Part shown: positions 11,945-21,049 of the stretch, piece after piece
How positions within the stretch are numbered: the stretch's first letter is position 1
Layout of the letters: each line of letters begins with the position of its first letter
NCBI GenBank assembly: GCA_023213195.1
Contig: CP096135.1
Span: 3,840,842-3,904,841 of the forward strand
Source of the DNA: Sphingobacteriales bacterium JAD_PAG50586_3
GTDB taxonomy: Bacteria; Bacteroidota; Bacteroidia; CAMBQF01
DNA: 64,000 nucleotides
Direction: 5' to 3'
The notes under the pieces: generated by a model
Seen by the model: only the letters and a program-made list of their open reading frames with translations
What the model was told of the DNA's origin: nothing
The model's database searches: none
Translations under genes and position numbers: made by a program

Positions 11945-11976
11945 TTTGATATTTGAACAGAAGTAAACTAATTTTG
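11945..11976 (+). promoter_or_regulatory. Promoter of the Mpo1-like gene
   Basis: TTTG (11945-11948), 20 bases, then TAATTTTG (11969-11976), a good Bacteroidota promoter. The ATG lies 28 bases downstream. Confidence 0.6.
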
Positions 11977-12004
11977 GCAGAGTAGTTAAAAAACCACCAA
12001 TAAA

Positions 12005-12499
12005 ATGAGAGCTATAGATTCTTTGCTTGGCGAATACGCCGAAAGCCACCAAAACAAAACCAATAAAGCCATACACTATGTATGTGTACCCGCTATATTC
12101 TGGACTGTTGTAGCCCTGCTATGGAGCATTAAGCTACCCTTTAGCTTTGAGCTTGGCGAAGGCCGTGTTATAGAATTCAATGCCGCTTTTATAGCCCTTA
12201 CACTGGTGCTTATTTATTACATACGCCTATCGTTTACCCTGGCATTGGGCATGTTGTTTTACACATTGCTATGTGCAGCGCTTTGTTATGTTTACGAAGC
12301 TAAGGTAGGTCCGGCGCTAGGCGGTTTTCCACTATGGGCATTTGCATTAATTACTTTTGTTGTAGCATGGATAGGCCAATTTTATGGCCATAACATAGAG
12401 GGTAAAAAACCATCGTTTTTAAAAGACCTTCAGTTTTTATTAATAGGCCCGGCCTGGATTATGAGTTACATCTACAAAAATGTAGGTTTAAAATACTAA
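12005..12499 (+). CDS. Mpo1-like (DUF962) membrane protein
   Basis: 164 residues with four hydrophobic segments (about 28-45, 60-80, 82-100, 112-130). The N-terminal ESHQNKTNKAIHYVCVP and the C-terminal WIGQFYGHNIEGKKPSFLKDLQFLLIGPAW are the two conserved boxes of the Mpo1/YGL010w (DUF962) family. The yeast member is an Fe(II)-dependent dioxygenase that removes one carbon from 2-hydroxy fatty acids in phytosphingosine breakdown; the His residues here fit metal binding. Many Bacteroidota make sphingolipids, and the next gene resembles a sphingomyelinase, so a lipid-turnover role is reasonable but inferred. Confidence 0.8.
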   Translation: MRAIDSLLGEYAESHQNKTNKAIHYVCVPAIFWTVVALLWSIKLPFSFELGEGRVIEFNAAFIALTLVLIYYIRLSFTLALGMLFYTLLCAALCYVYEAKVGPALGGFPLWAFALITFVVAWIGQFYGHNIEGKKPSFLKDLQFLLIGPAWIMSYIYKNVGLKY

Positions 12500-12500
12500 T

Positions 12501-13444
12501 ATGCGCAAACTAATTTTAGTAGCAATGGCCCTGCAACTGTGCGTTGCGGGGCTTTTTGCAGAGATACTTCCGGTAAAAACTTACCCTCCCCGTCTGGCGC
12601 TGTTGCGCCAGACACCCTCTCAATGAGAGGGACCTTAAATGGTGGTACTATCAAAGTACTATCGTGGAATATATTTATGCTGCCTAAAGTGGTGGGCAAC
12701 ACAGGGCAGGAAATGCGTGCCAAGGGTATTGTTGATGCATTGAAAAATACTGACTATGATGTGATTGTTTTTCAGGAAGCGTGGACCAAGAACACCCGTG
12801 CTATTATTTGGGAAGGCCTTAAAAGCGCCTATCCTTATGATGCCGGTAAACCTTTTAAAGGCAGTGCCACCCTTACCAACAGCGGCATTTGGATTATTAG
12901 CAAACTCCCCATAAAAACCCGTGTAGACAAACTATACCGCGACTGTGACGGGGCCGATTGCTTTGCCCGCAAAGGCGCTACGCTGGTTGAGGTAGAGAAA
13001 GATGGTAAGACTTTTCAGATAGTAGGCACCCACCTGCAAGCCGATGAGGGCAAAGACAAACAGAAAGTGCGTAACGAACAGTACTACGACCTTAACAAGT
13101 TGCTTGGCGAAAACCAGAAAGATGGTGTAGCCCAAATTATTGCAGGCGATTTTAATACGCCGGTAACCGATACAACTCGCTATAACTACATGCTGCGCGC
13201 TATAAAATCGGAAGACGGGCCGCTGAGTGGCAACATGCAATACACCTGGGATAATAGCACTAACGATATTACCCACGGGCAAAAAGACACCAGCCAGGTG
13301 GTGCTTGATTATATTTTTACGCGCAACAACGGGGTTAATTTTACCAGCGAGCGTAGGTTGATTAAGCGCTTTCAGGTACGTTGGGCATGCGATAAAATAG
13401 ACCTTAGCGACCATTACGCTATGGAAGGGGTGTTTGAGTATTAG
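12501..13444 (+). CDS. Endonuclease/exonuclease/phosphatase-fold hydrolase, sphingomyelinase C-like (frameshift near the N-terminus)
   Basis: The catalytic domain shows the EEP-fold series: SWNIFML, FQEAW (metal Glu), GTHLQAD, AGDFNTP, LDYIFTR and LSDHYAMEG (general-base Asp-His). Its arrangement resembles bacterial neutral sphingomyelinases (SMC/Hlb type), which cut phosphodiester head groups from lipids. The ATG at 12501 encodes a hydrophobic leader (MRKLILVAMALQLCVAGLF) but in a different frame from the body. One missing T in the run near 12553 would join leader and body. Between them lies a palindromic intergenic-type repeat read in frame (12582-12637). Export to the periplasm or outer membrane is likely. 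It starts 1 base after the Mpo1-like gene and is probably co-transcribed. Confidence 0.72.
12582..12637. repeat. Palindromic intergenic-type repeat inside a coding region
   Basis: Two adjacent hairpins: GTCTGGCGC/GCGCCAGAC (12592-12600 with 12605-12613) and CCCTCTC/GAGAGGG (12615-12621 with 12625-12631). The second, with its CCTT-A-rich tail, recurs at 24911-24935 in non-coding DNA. Here it is translated as a linker of about 19 residues. Confidence 0.7.
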
Positions 13445-13509
13445 AGGAGAGAAAAGTGAGGAGCGAGGAGTGGTAAGAGTTTGCTTATTACTTAATATAA
13501 CAATATTGT

Positions 13510-15367
13510 ATGAAACTACTTGTAACATATTGGGTTTGGGCGTTGGTTGCTGTGGCCCTTTTATCATGTAATACCAATACCGACACTGTAGCGCCTGTTG
13601 CTAAAATTAGCGCTAACGACCCATTTAAAAATAGTATTGTACCCACGCAAGAGTTTACCGTTGACGCTAAAACAGATAATGTAGTACAAGGCAATAACGG
13701 CACGGTGCTGGTTTTGCCCCAGGGTTGTTTTGTTGATGCTGACGGCAAGCCTGTGGAAGGAAATATAAAAGTAGAGTTGGCTGAAGCATTAAAGGTGGAA
13801 GATATGCTGGCATCTAACCTCACCACAACCGCTAACGGCCAACTGTTGCAAACCGATGGCATGATTTATTTTAATGCTACTGCCAACGGGCAACAACTGA
13901 CTGTAAATAAAGATAACCCTGTATATATAGAAATACCCACACCCAAAAAGCAACCGGATATGATGGTGTACAGCGGCACGCGCGACTCTCTAGGGAATAT
14001 GACGTGGAAAAACCCACGCAAACCTGAGAATTACTTGGTTACTGTTGACCTTGATAAGCTGGACTTTTTACCGCACGGCTTTGCTGATAGTGTTGCAAAC
14101 AACATGCCTTTTAGAAAGTATAGAAAAGCTACTGATAAGTTAACTGATAGTTTGTACTACAGCCTATCGGGCAAGAGCCAATACGACTTTATAGACATGG
14201 ATAAATTTTGGAAGGATTTATTCAAGGAATTCAATGTAAATGAACCATTGCTTACAGAACCTGTAAAACGGGATAGTACCAGAATTGCTGAACCTGCAAA
14301 AGGATATGATGAGCAAGGCGGAGAAGGGCATGGTTCGCACGGCCCAAGCGACTGGGAGTGTGGCATTGACCCCGCTATTATAAAGACCTTAAAATCGCCC
14401 CAATATAAAAATACGTTGATAGCTACCCGAGAGTTTGAAACAAGGCTAAAGGTGCTTTTTAAAACCTGCAAAAAGGGGGTTATTGACCTGTACTTTAACA
14501 ACCTTGATAAGAATATGTATGAGATTGACAGCATGGCTGCCATAAAACTTGCTGGTACACCATACGAAAGTGATTTTATCACCTTTAAAAACCTGCGGAG
14601 CGGTAAAGTAAAAAATGGAGATAAGCACAGTAAGCTATTGCAAGGGTTTTATGAGCGCAAATTGAAAGAGGTAAAGGACAAACTGGAAGAAGCCAACAAT
14701 AAGTTTAAAGAGGAAGTAAAGAAAACCACCGCCGATATTGAGGCGGTTAAAAATGATTACAAAGAGGTGCTGGTAAAACGAGAAAGCTACCGAATGGAAA
14801 CATACGGGTTTATAGCTACCGAAACCGGTTGGATAAACATTGACAATGGAACAATTGAGAAAGACTGGGCACCGCAAACCATGGAGTTGTTTGTTGAGGG
14901 CGGTAAAGGTTATGAGCGCACCTACGGCTATGTAATTTTTACATCAATAAAAAGCCTGAGTACGTTTTAACACCGGTGATAAAGAAACCTTTTATAGCGG
15001 TACCGATGGTGACAGGTACATGAATATGCCCAAGAATAAACCGGCGGTGGCAATAGCCGTTGCCTACAAAGGCGACCAGCTGTTTTTTACCGTTAAAGAT
15101 TTTATGCTTGGCACTGATAGCAAAGTGGTTTTAAAACCCGAAAGTGGTAAAATGACAGCGCTTAAAGCAGCACTAAGGCCGTACGATAAATACCTGCCTG
15201 AAAACCGCATAGACCAAGACCTTTACAACCTGGAAAAGCTATATAAGCAAGAACTTAAAGGTAAGAAGCTGATTAAGGAAAATGAGCTTATGTTGAAGCT
15301 ATGGTATGTTGCGTACCCTTGTTGCGGTAGAGACAGACCTGCTGCAGCGCATGGGGGTGAGCAATAA
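13510..15367 (+). CDS. Large predicted lipoprotein of unknown function (one frameshift)
   Basis: About 618 residues. The signal peptide ends in a lipobox (VALLSC), so the mature protein is probably lipid-anchored. Residues about 55-150 form a beta-rich region (GTVLVLPQGCFVDADGKPV, TDGMIYFNATANGQQL) like those in Bacteroidota surface lipoproteins. The middle has a Gly/His stretch (GGEGHGSHGPSDWECG), and about 370-430 is a Lys/Glu-rich predicted coiled coil. The frame breaks at 14959 with the same CCTG-A-GTA context seen in two kinases; removing that A gives SLVRFNTGDKETFYSG and continues to the stop at 15365. Function is not recognised. It shares no clear operon with its neighbours. Confidence 0.65.
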
Positions 15368-15370
15368 ATC

Positions 15371-15402
15371 TTGACAAAGGGCATGGTGGGGTTGTATCTT
15401 TG
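15371..15402 (+). promoter_or_regulatory. Orphan promoter P1
   Basis: TTG (15371-15373), 21 bases, TATCTTTG (15395-15402). The strings CTTGACA and GTTGTATCTTTGTG are shared with orphan promoter P2 at 24476. No recognised gene follows; an 18-codon ORF starts at 15427 (MPVNQSAKTPLLATYCKG) before the repeat block. Confidence 0.55.
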
Positions 15403-15482
15403 TGCTCAACCAAAAAACCTGCTTTTATGCCTGTAAATCAATCGGCGAAAACACCATTATTAGCTACATACTGTAAGGGATA

Positions 15483-15720
15483 GACCCCTCCCAACCCTCC
15501 CCTTAAAGGGAGGGCTTAGAAACCTCCCAACGTTGAATGTCGGGATGCTGCAAAAGCAGCACGCGAAAACGTGTTATCGAGCTATGCCATAGGCATCCCT
15601 TTGGGACATGCTGTAAGGGAATCCGTGCCCCCTCCGTCCTCCTTTCGTCGGACACCTCCCCTACAAGTAGGGGAGGAAAACAGATCCCGATTTATCGGGA
15701 GAAGTTGGAGGGGTACAAAA
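15483..15720. repeat. Mosaic of palindromic intergenic repeats
   Basis: The 554-base stretch before the aldehyde dehydrogenase has no convincing gene. It packs hairpins CCCTCCCCTTAAAGGGAGGG (near 15495), GCTGCAAAAGCAGC, CCTCCCCTACAAGTAGGGG (15655-15674) and TCCCGATTTATCGGGA (15684-15699). It also carries the module CTATGCCATAGGCATCCCTT, which recurs at 24961 and, in variant form, at 25312 and 54569 (complement). A degenerate copy of the 15427 peptide-coding stretch occurs at 15752-15790. Confidence 0.7.
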
Positions 15721-15890
15721 AGTAAACTATAACCGAAATACAATTGATAAACATACCTGCGAAAACGATAGTATTAACTACACACTGTAGTGGTTTGAAT
15801 GGGTAAACTATGTTGTAATAAGCCAATATTTGTAAGGCTGGCAGGTAGAATTTGATAGTTAAAAACCGTAAACTATTACTTTTAAAATAG

Positions 15891-15898
15891 TATATTTG
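15891..15898 (+). promoter_or_regulatory. -7 element of the aldehyde dehydrogenase gene
   Basis: TATATTTG fits TAnnTTTG and lies 23 bases before the ATG at 15922. No well-placed -33 element is visible. Confidence 0.45.
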
Positions 15899-15921
15899 AA
15901 ATTCATTTAACACATTGTATT

Positions 15922-17328
15922 ATGAGCATGGTAGAAGAAGCCATTTTGGTAAACGGTAAAAAGATTGTTGATGCCCAACGTAACTATTTTAACACGGGTG
16001 TTACCAAAAGCTACGATTTTAGGCTTAAACAACTGAAGCTGCTAAAGGCCGCGGTTGAAAAGCACGAGAAGCAAATAGTAGATGCATTATATGCCGACCT
16101 GCGTAAGCCTGCTTTGGAAGCCTATGCTACGGAGCATACCATTACCCTGGCCGATCTTGACCTTGCTATAAGTAATCTATCTAGCTGGATGAAGCCGGAG
16201 CGTGTGCCTACTCCATTGTTCTTTATGCCGGGCAAAAGCCGCATACACTCTGAGCCATACGGTGTTACGCTTACCATAGCCCCGTGGAACTACCCATTTA
16301 AAAATCTTATAGCCCCTGTTATTGGTGCATTGTGTGCAGGTAATACTATGGTGTTGAAACCATCGGAGCTGGCACCTGCTACTTCTAAAGCCATTACCGA
16401 TATGGTATCTGAGTTTTTTGAGCCACAATATATGACGGTGGTTGAAGGTGGTGTGAAAGAAACCCAAGAACTGCTAGACCAAGAATGGGACTTTATAATG
16501 TTTACAGGCGGTACAGAGATTGGCCGCATTATATATCAGGCGGCGGCTAAAAACCTTACGCCTGTTGCGTTAGAGCTGGGTGGTAAAAGTCCGTGTATTG
16601 TAGATAGCGATGTAAACCTGGAGGTTGCTGCTAAGCGTATTTGCTGGGGTAAATTTACCAACACCGGCCAAATTTGTATTGCCCCTGATTATATCTATGT
16701 ACAAAAAGATATTAAAGCCAAGTTTATAGAACTGGTTAAGAAAAACATTACGGAGTTTTTTGGTGCTGACCCCAAGCAAAGCCCCGATTTTGGCCGTATT
16801 ATTAGCAACCGCCACTTTAACCGCATTAAAAACCTTATTGACGGTGATGTAATTGTTGGTGGCCAAACAGATGAAAGTCAGAAGTATATTGCCCCTACGG
16901 TTATAGATAATGTAACGCCTGAGAGCAAAGTAATGCAGGAAGAAATATTTGGCCCTATTATGCCTATTATGGAGTATAATACCATTGATGAAGTTATAGG
17001 CCATATTAACGCAGGCAGCAAGCCGTTAGCCCTTTACATATTTAGCAACAGCAGCAGCTTTAGCGATAAGATTGTAACCGAAACATCATCGGGTGCGGTG
17101 TTGATTAACGATGTGCTGGTACATGCAGGCCACCCTCACCTACCCTTTGGCGGTGTTGGTAACAGCGGTATGGGCGCTTACAATGGCCGCATTAGCTTTG
17201 ATACCTATTCTCACCGTAAGGGGGTACTTACACGCTCTTTTATGTTCGACGTAAAACAACGCTACGCCCCGGCAACAGAGAAGAATACTAACTTCTTAAA
17301 GTTTGCTATAAGGAAACTGATTGGCTAA
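15922..17328 (+). CDS. Aldehyde dehydrogenase, class 3-like
   Basis: 468 residues, typical of NAD(P)-dependent class 3 (ALDH3-like) enzymes, which are shorter than the 500-residue classes. Visible landmarks are APWNYPF, the cofactor-binding FTGGTEIGRII, the general base Glu in LELGGKSP, the nucleophile Cys near residue 252 in NTGQICIAPDY, EIFGPIMPI and LPFGGVGNSGMGAYNG. It oxidises medium- or long-chain or aromatic aldehydes to acids, probably in lipid aldehyde detoxification. The C-terminus is moderately hydrophobic. The frame is intact, and the next gene starts 6 bases after its stop. Confidence 0.93.
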   Translation: MSMVEEAILVNGKKIVDAQRNYFNTGVTKSYDFRLKQLKLLKAAVEKHEKQIVDALYADLRKPALEAYATEHTITLADLDLAISNLSSWMKPERVPTPLFFMPGKSRIHSEPYGVTLTIAPWNYPFKNLIAPVIGALCAGNTMVLKPSELAPATSKAITDMVSEFFEPQYMTVVEGGVKETQELLDQEWDFIMFTGGTEIGRIIYQAAAKNLTPVALELGGKSPCIVDSDVNLEVAAKRICWGKFTNTGQICIAPDYIYVQKDIKAKFIELVKKNITEFFGADPKQSPDFGRIISNRHFNRIKNLIDGDVIVGGQTDESQKYIAPTVIDNVTPESKVMQEEIFGPIMPIMEYNTIDEVIGHINAGSKPLALYIFSNSSSFSDKIVTETSSGAVLINDVLVHAGHPHLPFGGVGNSGMGAYNGRISFDTYSHRKGVLTRSFMFDVKQRYAPATEKNTNFLKFAIRKLIG

Positions 17329-17334
17329 ATCACT

Positions 17335-17916
17335 ATGCTGAGAAATACGATAATACTTGCCATCATAATTAGCAGCTTTACTGTTAGAGGACAGATATTG
17401 CCTTTAATTTCTGAAGACGAGTATTACAAGGTATATGAGGATTATTATTATACCGAATCCGGCTTGTTTATATTTGAAAAGCCCAATAAAGTTGATGTAA
17501 ACTGGGGCAAAGACATCTGGAAATTTATTAATGAGGATACACTTTTTACACCTGCAGACAGGGCTTTCATGTCAACTCAACATGCTGATTCCAGCTTTTT
17601 ATGGAAGAAAAGTGTAGTTGGCAATGAAGTAATAAAAAGCGATGATATTAGGTATTTAGCCTTAAAAGCACTTATAGACACCATGTTTGCCTTGCCTGTA
17701 GATGAAAGGTTTCCCTACATGAAAGAGAATGACGATAAGTTTATATATGTATTTACAAGCCTTTCGCGGCCTTTATTCACTTTGAATAAAAAGTACTGTG
17801 TTGTAGTTTTAAACGAGTACAACTCGCCTTTGGGAGCTAAATACGACGCCTTAGTCCTTGAATTCAAGGACGGCGAATGGAAAGAGGTAAAATACTATTA
17901 CAGGTTGCGGGCGTAG
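17335..17916 (+). CDS. Hypothetical exported protein
   Basis: 193 residues with an N-terminal hydrophobic leader (MLRNTIILAIIISSFTVRGQ) that looks like a signal peptide. The mature part is rich in Tyr, Phe and Asp (EDEYYKVYEDYYYTESG) with no recognised domain. It begins 6 bp after the aldehyde dehydrogenase, so it may be co-transcribed. Its stop codon abuts the stop of the Rieske gene on the other strand with no spacer, so the two transcripts must overlap at their 3' ends. Confidence 0.6.
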   Translation: MLRNTIILAIIISSFTVRGQILPLISEDEYYKVYEDYYYTESGLFIFEKPNKVDVNWGKDIWKFINEDTLFTPADRAFMSTQHADSSFLWKKSVVGNEVIKSDDIRYLALKALIDTMFALPVDERFPYMKENDDKFIYVFTSLSRPLFTLNKKYCVVVLNEYNSPLGAKYDALVLEFKDGEWKEVKYYYRLRA

Positions 17917-18381
17917 TTACGCTACTTTCACCACAACGTTATCCCCGTCAATACTGGTTGGGAAGCTTAACATTGGGGTTTTGGCAGGGCCGGATTTTAA
18001 TGAGCCATCCAAACCATAGATGGTGTTATGCCATGGGCATACAAACTCATCGCCACGTTTTTCAAGTGGGCCACCTTCGTGTGTACACTTAAATTCAAAG
18101 GCTGAATACGTACCGTCGGCATTTTTATTTACAAGCAACAGCGGGCCTTTTTCCACATCTACCAGCTTAGCTTTTAGTTCTTTAAAATCGGCAACAGGTA
18201 CTTTCACGGCACCATCGGTAATGGTTAATTTACCGGGCATAGGTGGTGTAGCTCCGCCTGTTGTTGTTGCCACTGCGGCAGGTGTTTTGCAGCCTTCGGC
18301 TGTTACAAGCATAGTACCTAATAAAAGGCCGCCACACATAAAGCCAGACTTTTTAAGAAAATCGCGACGATCGTTTTTCAT
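17917..18381 (-). CDS. Exported Rieske [2Fe-2S] protein
   Basis: 154 residues. The N-terminus DRRDFLKKSGFMCGGLLLG carries a twin-arginine-type motif, followed by a possible lipobox at AEGC, so folded export by Tat and lipid anchoring are plausible. The Rieske domain (about 50-154) has both cluster ligand pairs, CTHEGG and CPWHN. Such small stand-alone proteins serve as periplasmic electron carriers or oxidoreductase subunits; no partner enzyme is encoded next to it. It sits 2 bases after ribH and shares its direction, so co-transcription from the ribH promoter is likely. Confidence 0.85.
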   Translation of the reverse strand: MKNDRRDFLKKSGFMCGGLLLGTMLVTAEGCKTPAAVATTTGGATPPMPGKLTITDGAVKVPVADFKELKAKLVDVEKGPLLLVNKNADGTYSAFEFKCTHEGGPLEKRGDEFVCPWHNTIYGLDGSLKSGPAKTPMLSFPTSIDGDNVVVKVA

Positions 18382-18383
18382 AC

Positions 18384-18886
18384 TTATTCTTCGGTTTCTA
18401 ATTCGTATTGTAAAGCTATCATTTTTAGCGCAGTAACAGCAGCCTCTACCCCTTTATTTCCATGTTTGCCACCGGCACGGTCAACGGCCTGCTGCATATC
18501 GTTAGGCGTAAGCACCCCAAAAATTACGGGTGTATTGTATTCTAAGCCTAATGTCATTATACCATTGGCTACGCTATCGCATATAAAATCAAAGTGGCGG
18601 GTTTCGCCTTGTATAACGCAACCCAGGCAAATTACCGCATCGGGCTCGGCATTATCAAGCATAAACTTAGCGCCTAAAGGTAGCTCAAAACTGCCTTGAG
18701 TACGTGGCGTATAATAATGCCATCATCATCTAGGCCATTCTCTTTAAGATGGGCCACGGCTGCATTAAGTAATGAATCGGTTATCTCGGTATTCCATTCC
18801 GATACTACAATAGCAACAAGGGTATTTTCGGGAAGTTTACCAACTTCGCCGGTGTATACTGATAGATTTTTATCTTTTGATGACAT
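18384..18886 (-). CDS. ribH: 6,7-dimethyl-8-ribityllumazine synthase (one frameshift)
   Basis: About 166 residues when joined. It makes the lumazine precursor of riboflavin from ribityl-aminouracil and dihydroxybutanone phosphate. Recognisable parts are VAIVVSEWNTEITDSLLNAA, GSFELPLGAKFML, AVICLGCVIQGETRHFDFI (with the active-site His), PVIFGVLTPNDMQQAVDRAGG and GNKGVEAAVTALKM. The frame breaks near 18700: one missing base in the GTACTCAAGG region explains it (upstream frame ends IIIRHVLKAVLSYL). An essential pathway gene broken at a single base is best explained as an error in the assembly. A promoter lies at 18913-18945. Confidence 0.88.
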
Positions 18887-18912
18887 AACTGTTGTGTGTA
18901 TTTGGGTTAAGG

Positions 18913-18945
18913 CAAATATAGGGTTTTAGCACTAGCCCATATCAA
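18913..18945 (-). promoter_or_regulatory. ribH promoter
   Basis: On the minus strand TTG (complement of 18943-18945), 22 bases, TATATTTG (complement of 18913-18920). The ATG is 26 bases downstream. Confidence 0.5.
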
Positions 18946-18996
18946 CCCTAACACTTAAAAGAGTAAGGCTAAAATAAAACGCTTATTTTTACCCCA

Positions 18997-19821
18997 ATGC
19001 GCAAGGCTTATTTTGAATATGAAGGATATAAAGTACACTATGCCGCTATAGGCAATGGCGATAAATACCTTTTGGCATTCCACGGCTATGGGCAAGAAGG
19101 GGCGGTGTTTAATGCCTTTGAAAACTCACTTGGCAGGCATTATACCATTATAGCTTTCGACCTTTTTCACCATGGGGAGAGCGCATACCCGCTAAACCTG
19201 CCCCCCGACACGGCATTAGAAACCCATCAATTTAAATTGATGCTTGAAGTATTATTGACCAAGCTTGGGGTAGATACATTCGGGCTGATGGGCTATAGCA
19301 TGGGTGGGCGTATTTGCCTGCAACTGCTAACGCTGTTTGGCGATAGGGTAAACGAGCTGTACCTTTTTGCGCCCGATGGCATTAAACGCTCTAACGGCTA
19401 TGCCTTTGGCACTTACACATTGCTTGGCAAGGCATTGTTTAAGCTGATGATAGATGCGGGAGGAATAATGCTATCGGCTTTAAAACTGGGCAATACGCTG
19501 GGCATAGTAAACAACAAGGCCTATACCTTTTTTGTAACCCAGGTAAACACCAAGGCCAAACGCCGCAAGCTATATGATACCTTGGCAAAGCTACCGTAGG
19601 TTTAAGCCCGACTTAAACACAGTAGCTGCTATATTAAATACCGGCAAAACTAAACTGCACCTGTTTACCGGTAAGCACGATAAGGTTCTACCCCATGGAC
19701 AGTAAAGCGCTTATTGAAGAAACTAACCATTAACCCCATAAACAACCAACTGGAGAGTGGGCACGATTTAATCAGCCAGAAAACATCAACCTTTTTGACT
19801 GATTATCTGTTGGTAAAATAA
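18997..19821 (+). CDS. Alpha/beta hydrolase (three frameshifts)
   Basis: The protein reads LLAFHGYGQEG (oxyanion region), FDLFHHGES and the nucleophile elbow GYSMGGR, typical of alpha/beta hydrolases. The first frame stops at 19599, but coding continues in shifted frames: YRRFKPDLNTVAAILNTGKT, HLFTGKHDKVLP (acid residue region), then INNQLESGHDLISQKTS (catalytic His in GHDL) and FLTDYLLVK to the stop at 19819. Three single extra bases, near 19590, 19690 (C4 for C3) and 19715, account for it. The intact gene would have about 273 residues. Substrate is unknown. Confidence 0.75.
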
Positions 19822-19882
19822 TAGGTCCTAGTAAACAACCCTTTAAAAACAACATATTTTTACACTAAACAACATACTAAAG

Positions 19883-20848
19883 ATGAAAAAACAGGTACTA
19901 CTTTCCGCATTACTTATTGGCCTTTTTACTTTTACAGGCAAAGCACAATACTACTTTAGCTACTTTACAAGTACTTATAATAACGTAACCGGAGGCACAG
20001 ATGTGTTTGCAAGTTCGGCGTGGGATGATACCGTGCATATTGCAGCAACCCCCTACCCTATTACTGTAGACGGCGAAACATTTAACTATTTTTTTATTGA
20101 CAGTAATGGTAACGTAGGTTTTACCTATTCCCTACTTGACGTAAACGACATAGGTACCGATACCATAGCCCTTGTTATGCCTTTGGGTGGCTCTTTTGTT
20201 GAGACTTTTAATACCGACCTAGTGAGTATACCCGGCACATCTCAGGTAAACCTGGTTACTACGGGAAATGTTGGCAACCGCATACTTACAGTAGAGTGGA
20301 ACAATGTAAGCTCATATTATGACCCAACCACAGTATTTAACTTTCAGGCTTTGTTTTACGAGGTTGATGGAGCTATAGAGTTTCGTTATGGGGCTAGCTC
20401 AAACCCATCTTTTACAGAAGACGGGCCTTATATTGGCATAGCGCGTTTTTCATTTGCAACCGGAAACATTATTCCTGACGAAAAAATAATGGTTGGTGGA
20501 ACGCCTGCTGCTCCTGTAGCGTCTGATGGCTTTCCTACATTCAGCACCATTCCTAACCCAAATACTGTATTCCGCTTTGCTACCACACCCAACAGCGTGA
20601 AAGAAGATGGCGGGTTGCAATTTGGCTTATACCCTAACCCAAGCAACGGTTTGCTGTTTGTAAACCCTGCTAAAGCAGATGCTTATACTATTGAGCTTTT
20701 TGACCAAACAGGCAAAACTGTTGTTACCCAGGCAAACCTTAAAGGCCAGCAAACTATTAGCCTTGATGGTTTAGCCAACGGCTTATACATGGCCCGTATT
20801 AGCACTAACGGCAAGCAAACTACCAAGCGTGTAGTATTGGCTAAATAA
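19883..20848 (+). CDS. T9SS type A-sorted secreted protein, paralogue 1
   Basis: 321 residues. A signal peptide (MKKQVLLSALLIGLFTFTGKAQ) precedes a beta-rich body of unknown function. The C-terminal 80 residues are a T9SS type A sorting domain (FGLYPNPSNGLLFVNPAK, YTIELFDQTGK, ANGLYMARISTNGKQTTKRVV), which directs outer-membrane passage and usually cell-surface attachment. The body has lone motifs such as FFIDSNGNVGF and IEFRYGASS that recur in the next gene, so the two arose by tandem duplication. Its terminator is also duplicated. Confidence 0.85.
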   Translation: MKKQVLLSALLIGLFTFTGKAQYYFSYFTSTYNNVTGGTDVFASSAWDDTVHIAATPYPITVDGETFNYFFIDSNGNVGFTYSLLDVNDIGTDTIALVMPLGGSFVETFNTDLVSIPGTSQVNLVTTGNVGNRILTVEWNNVSSYYDPTTVFNFQALFYEVDGAIEFRYGASSNPSFTEDGPYIGIARFSFATGNIIPDEKIMVGGTPAAPVASDGFPTFSTIPNPNTVFRFATTPNSVKEDGGLQFGLYPNPSNGLLFVNPAKADAYTIELFDQTGKTVVTQANLKGQQTISLDGLANGLYMARISTNGKQTTKRVVLAK

Positions 20849-20913
20849 CCCCCTCCCAACCCTCCCCCTTAAAGGAGAAGGCTAATTGTTAATAGGTATA
20901 TAGGTTTAAAATA

Positions 20914-20949
20914 AAATCCCCCTGACGGTTAAATGTTAGGGGATTTTTT
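20914..20949 (+). terminator. Terminator of T9SS paralogue 1
   Basis: AAATCCCCCT, a 14-base loop, AGGGGATTT and a T run. Stem and loop nearly match the terminator at 22127. Confidence 0.75.
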
Positions 20950-21049
20950 ATGTGTATATATTAAAAAAGAGTTTTTTTAAAAAAACGTTGATTTGAATCA
21001 ATGTAGAAACCCAACCAAGGCATTAATTTTGTATCAACAAATAATAACT

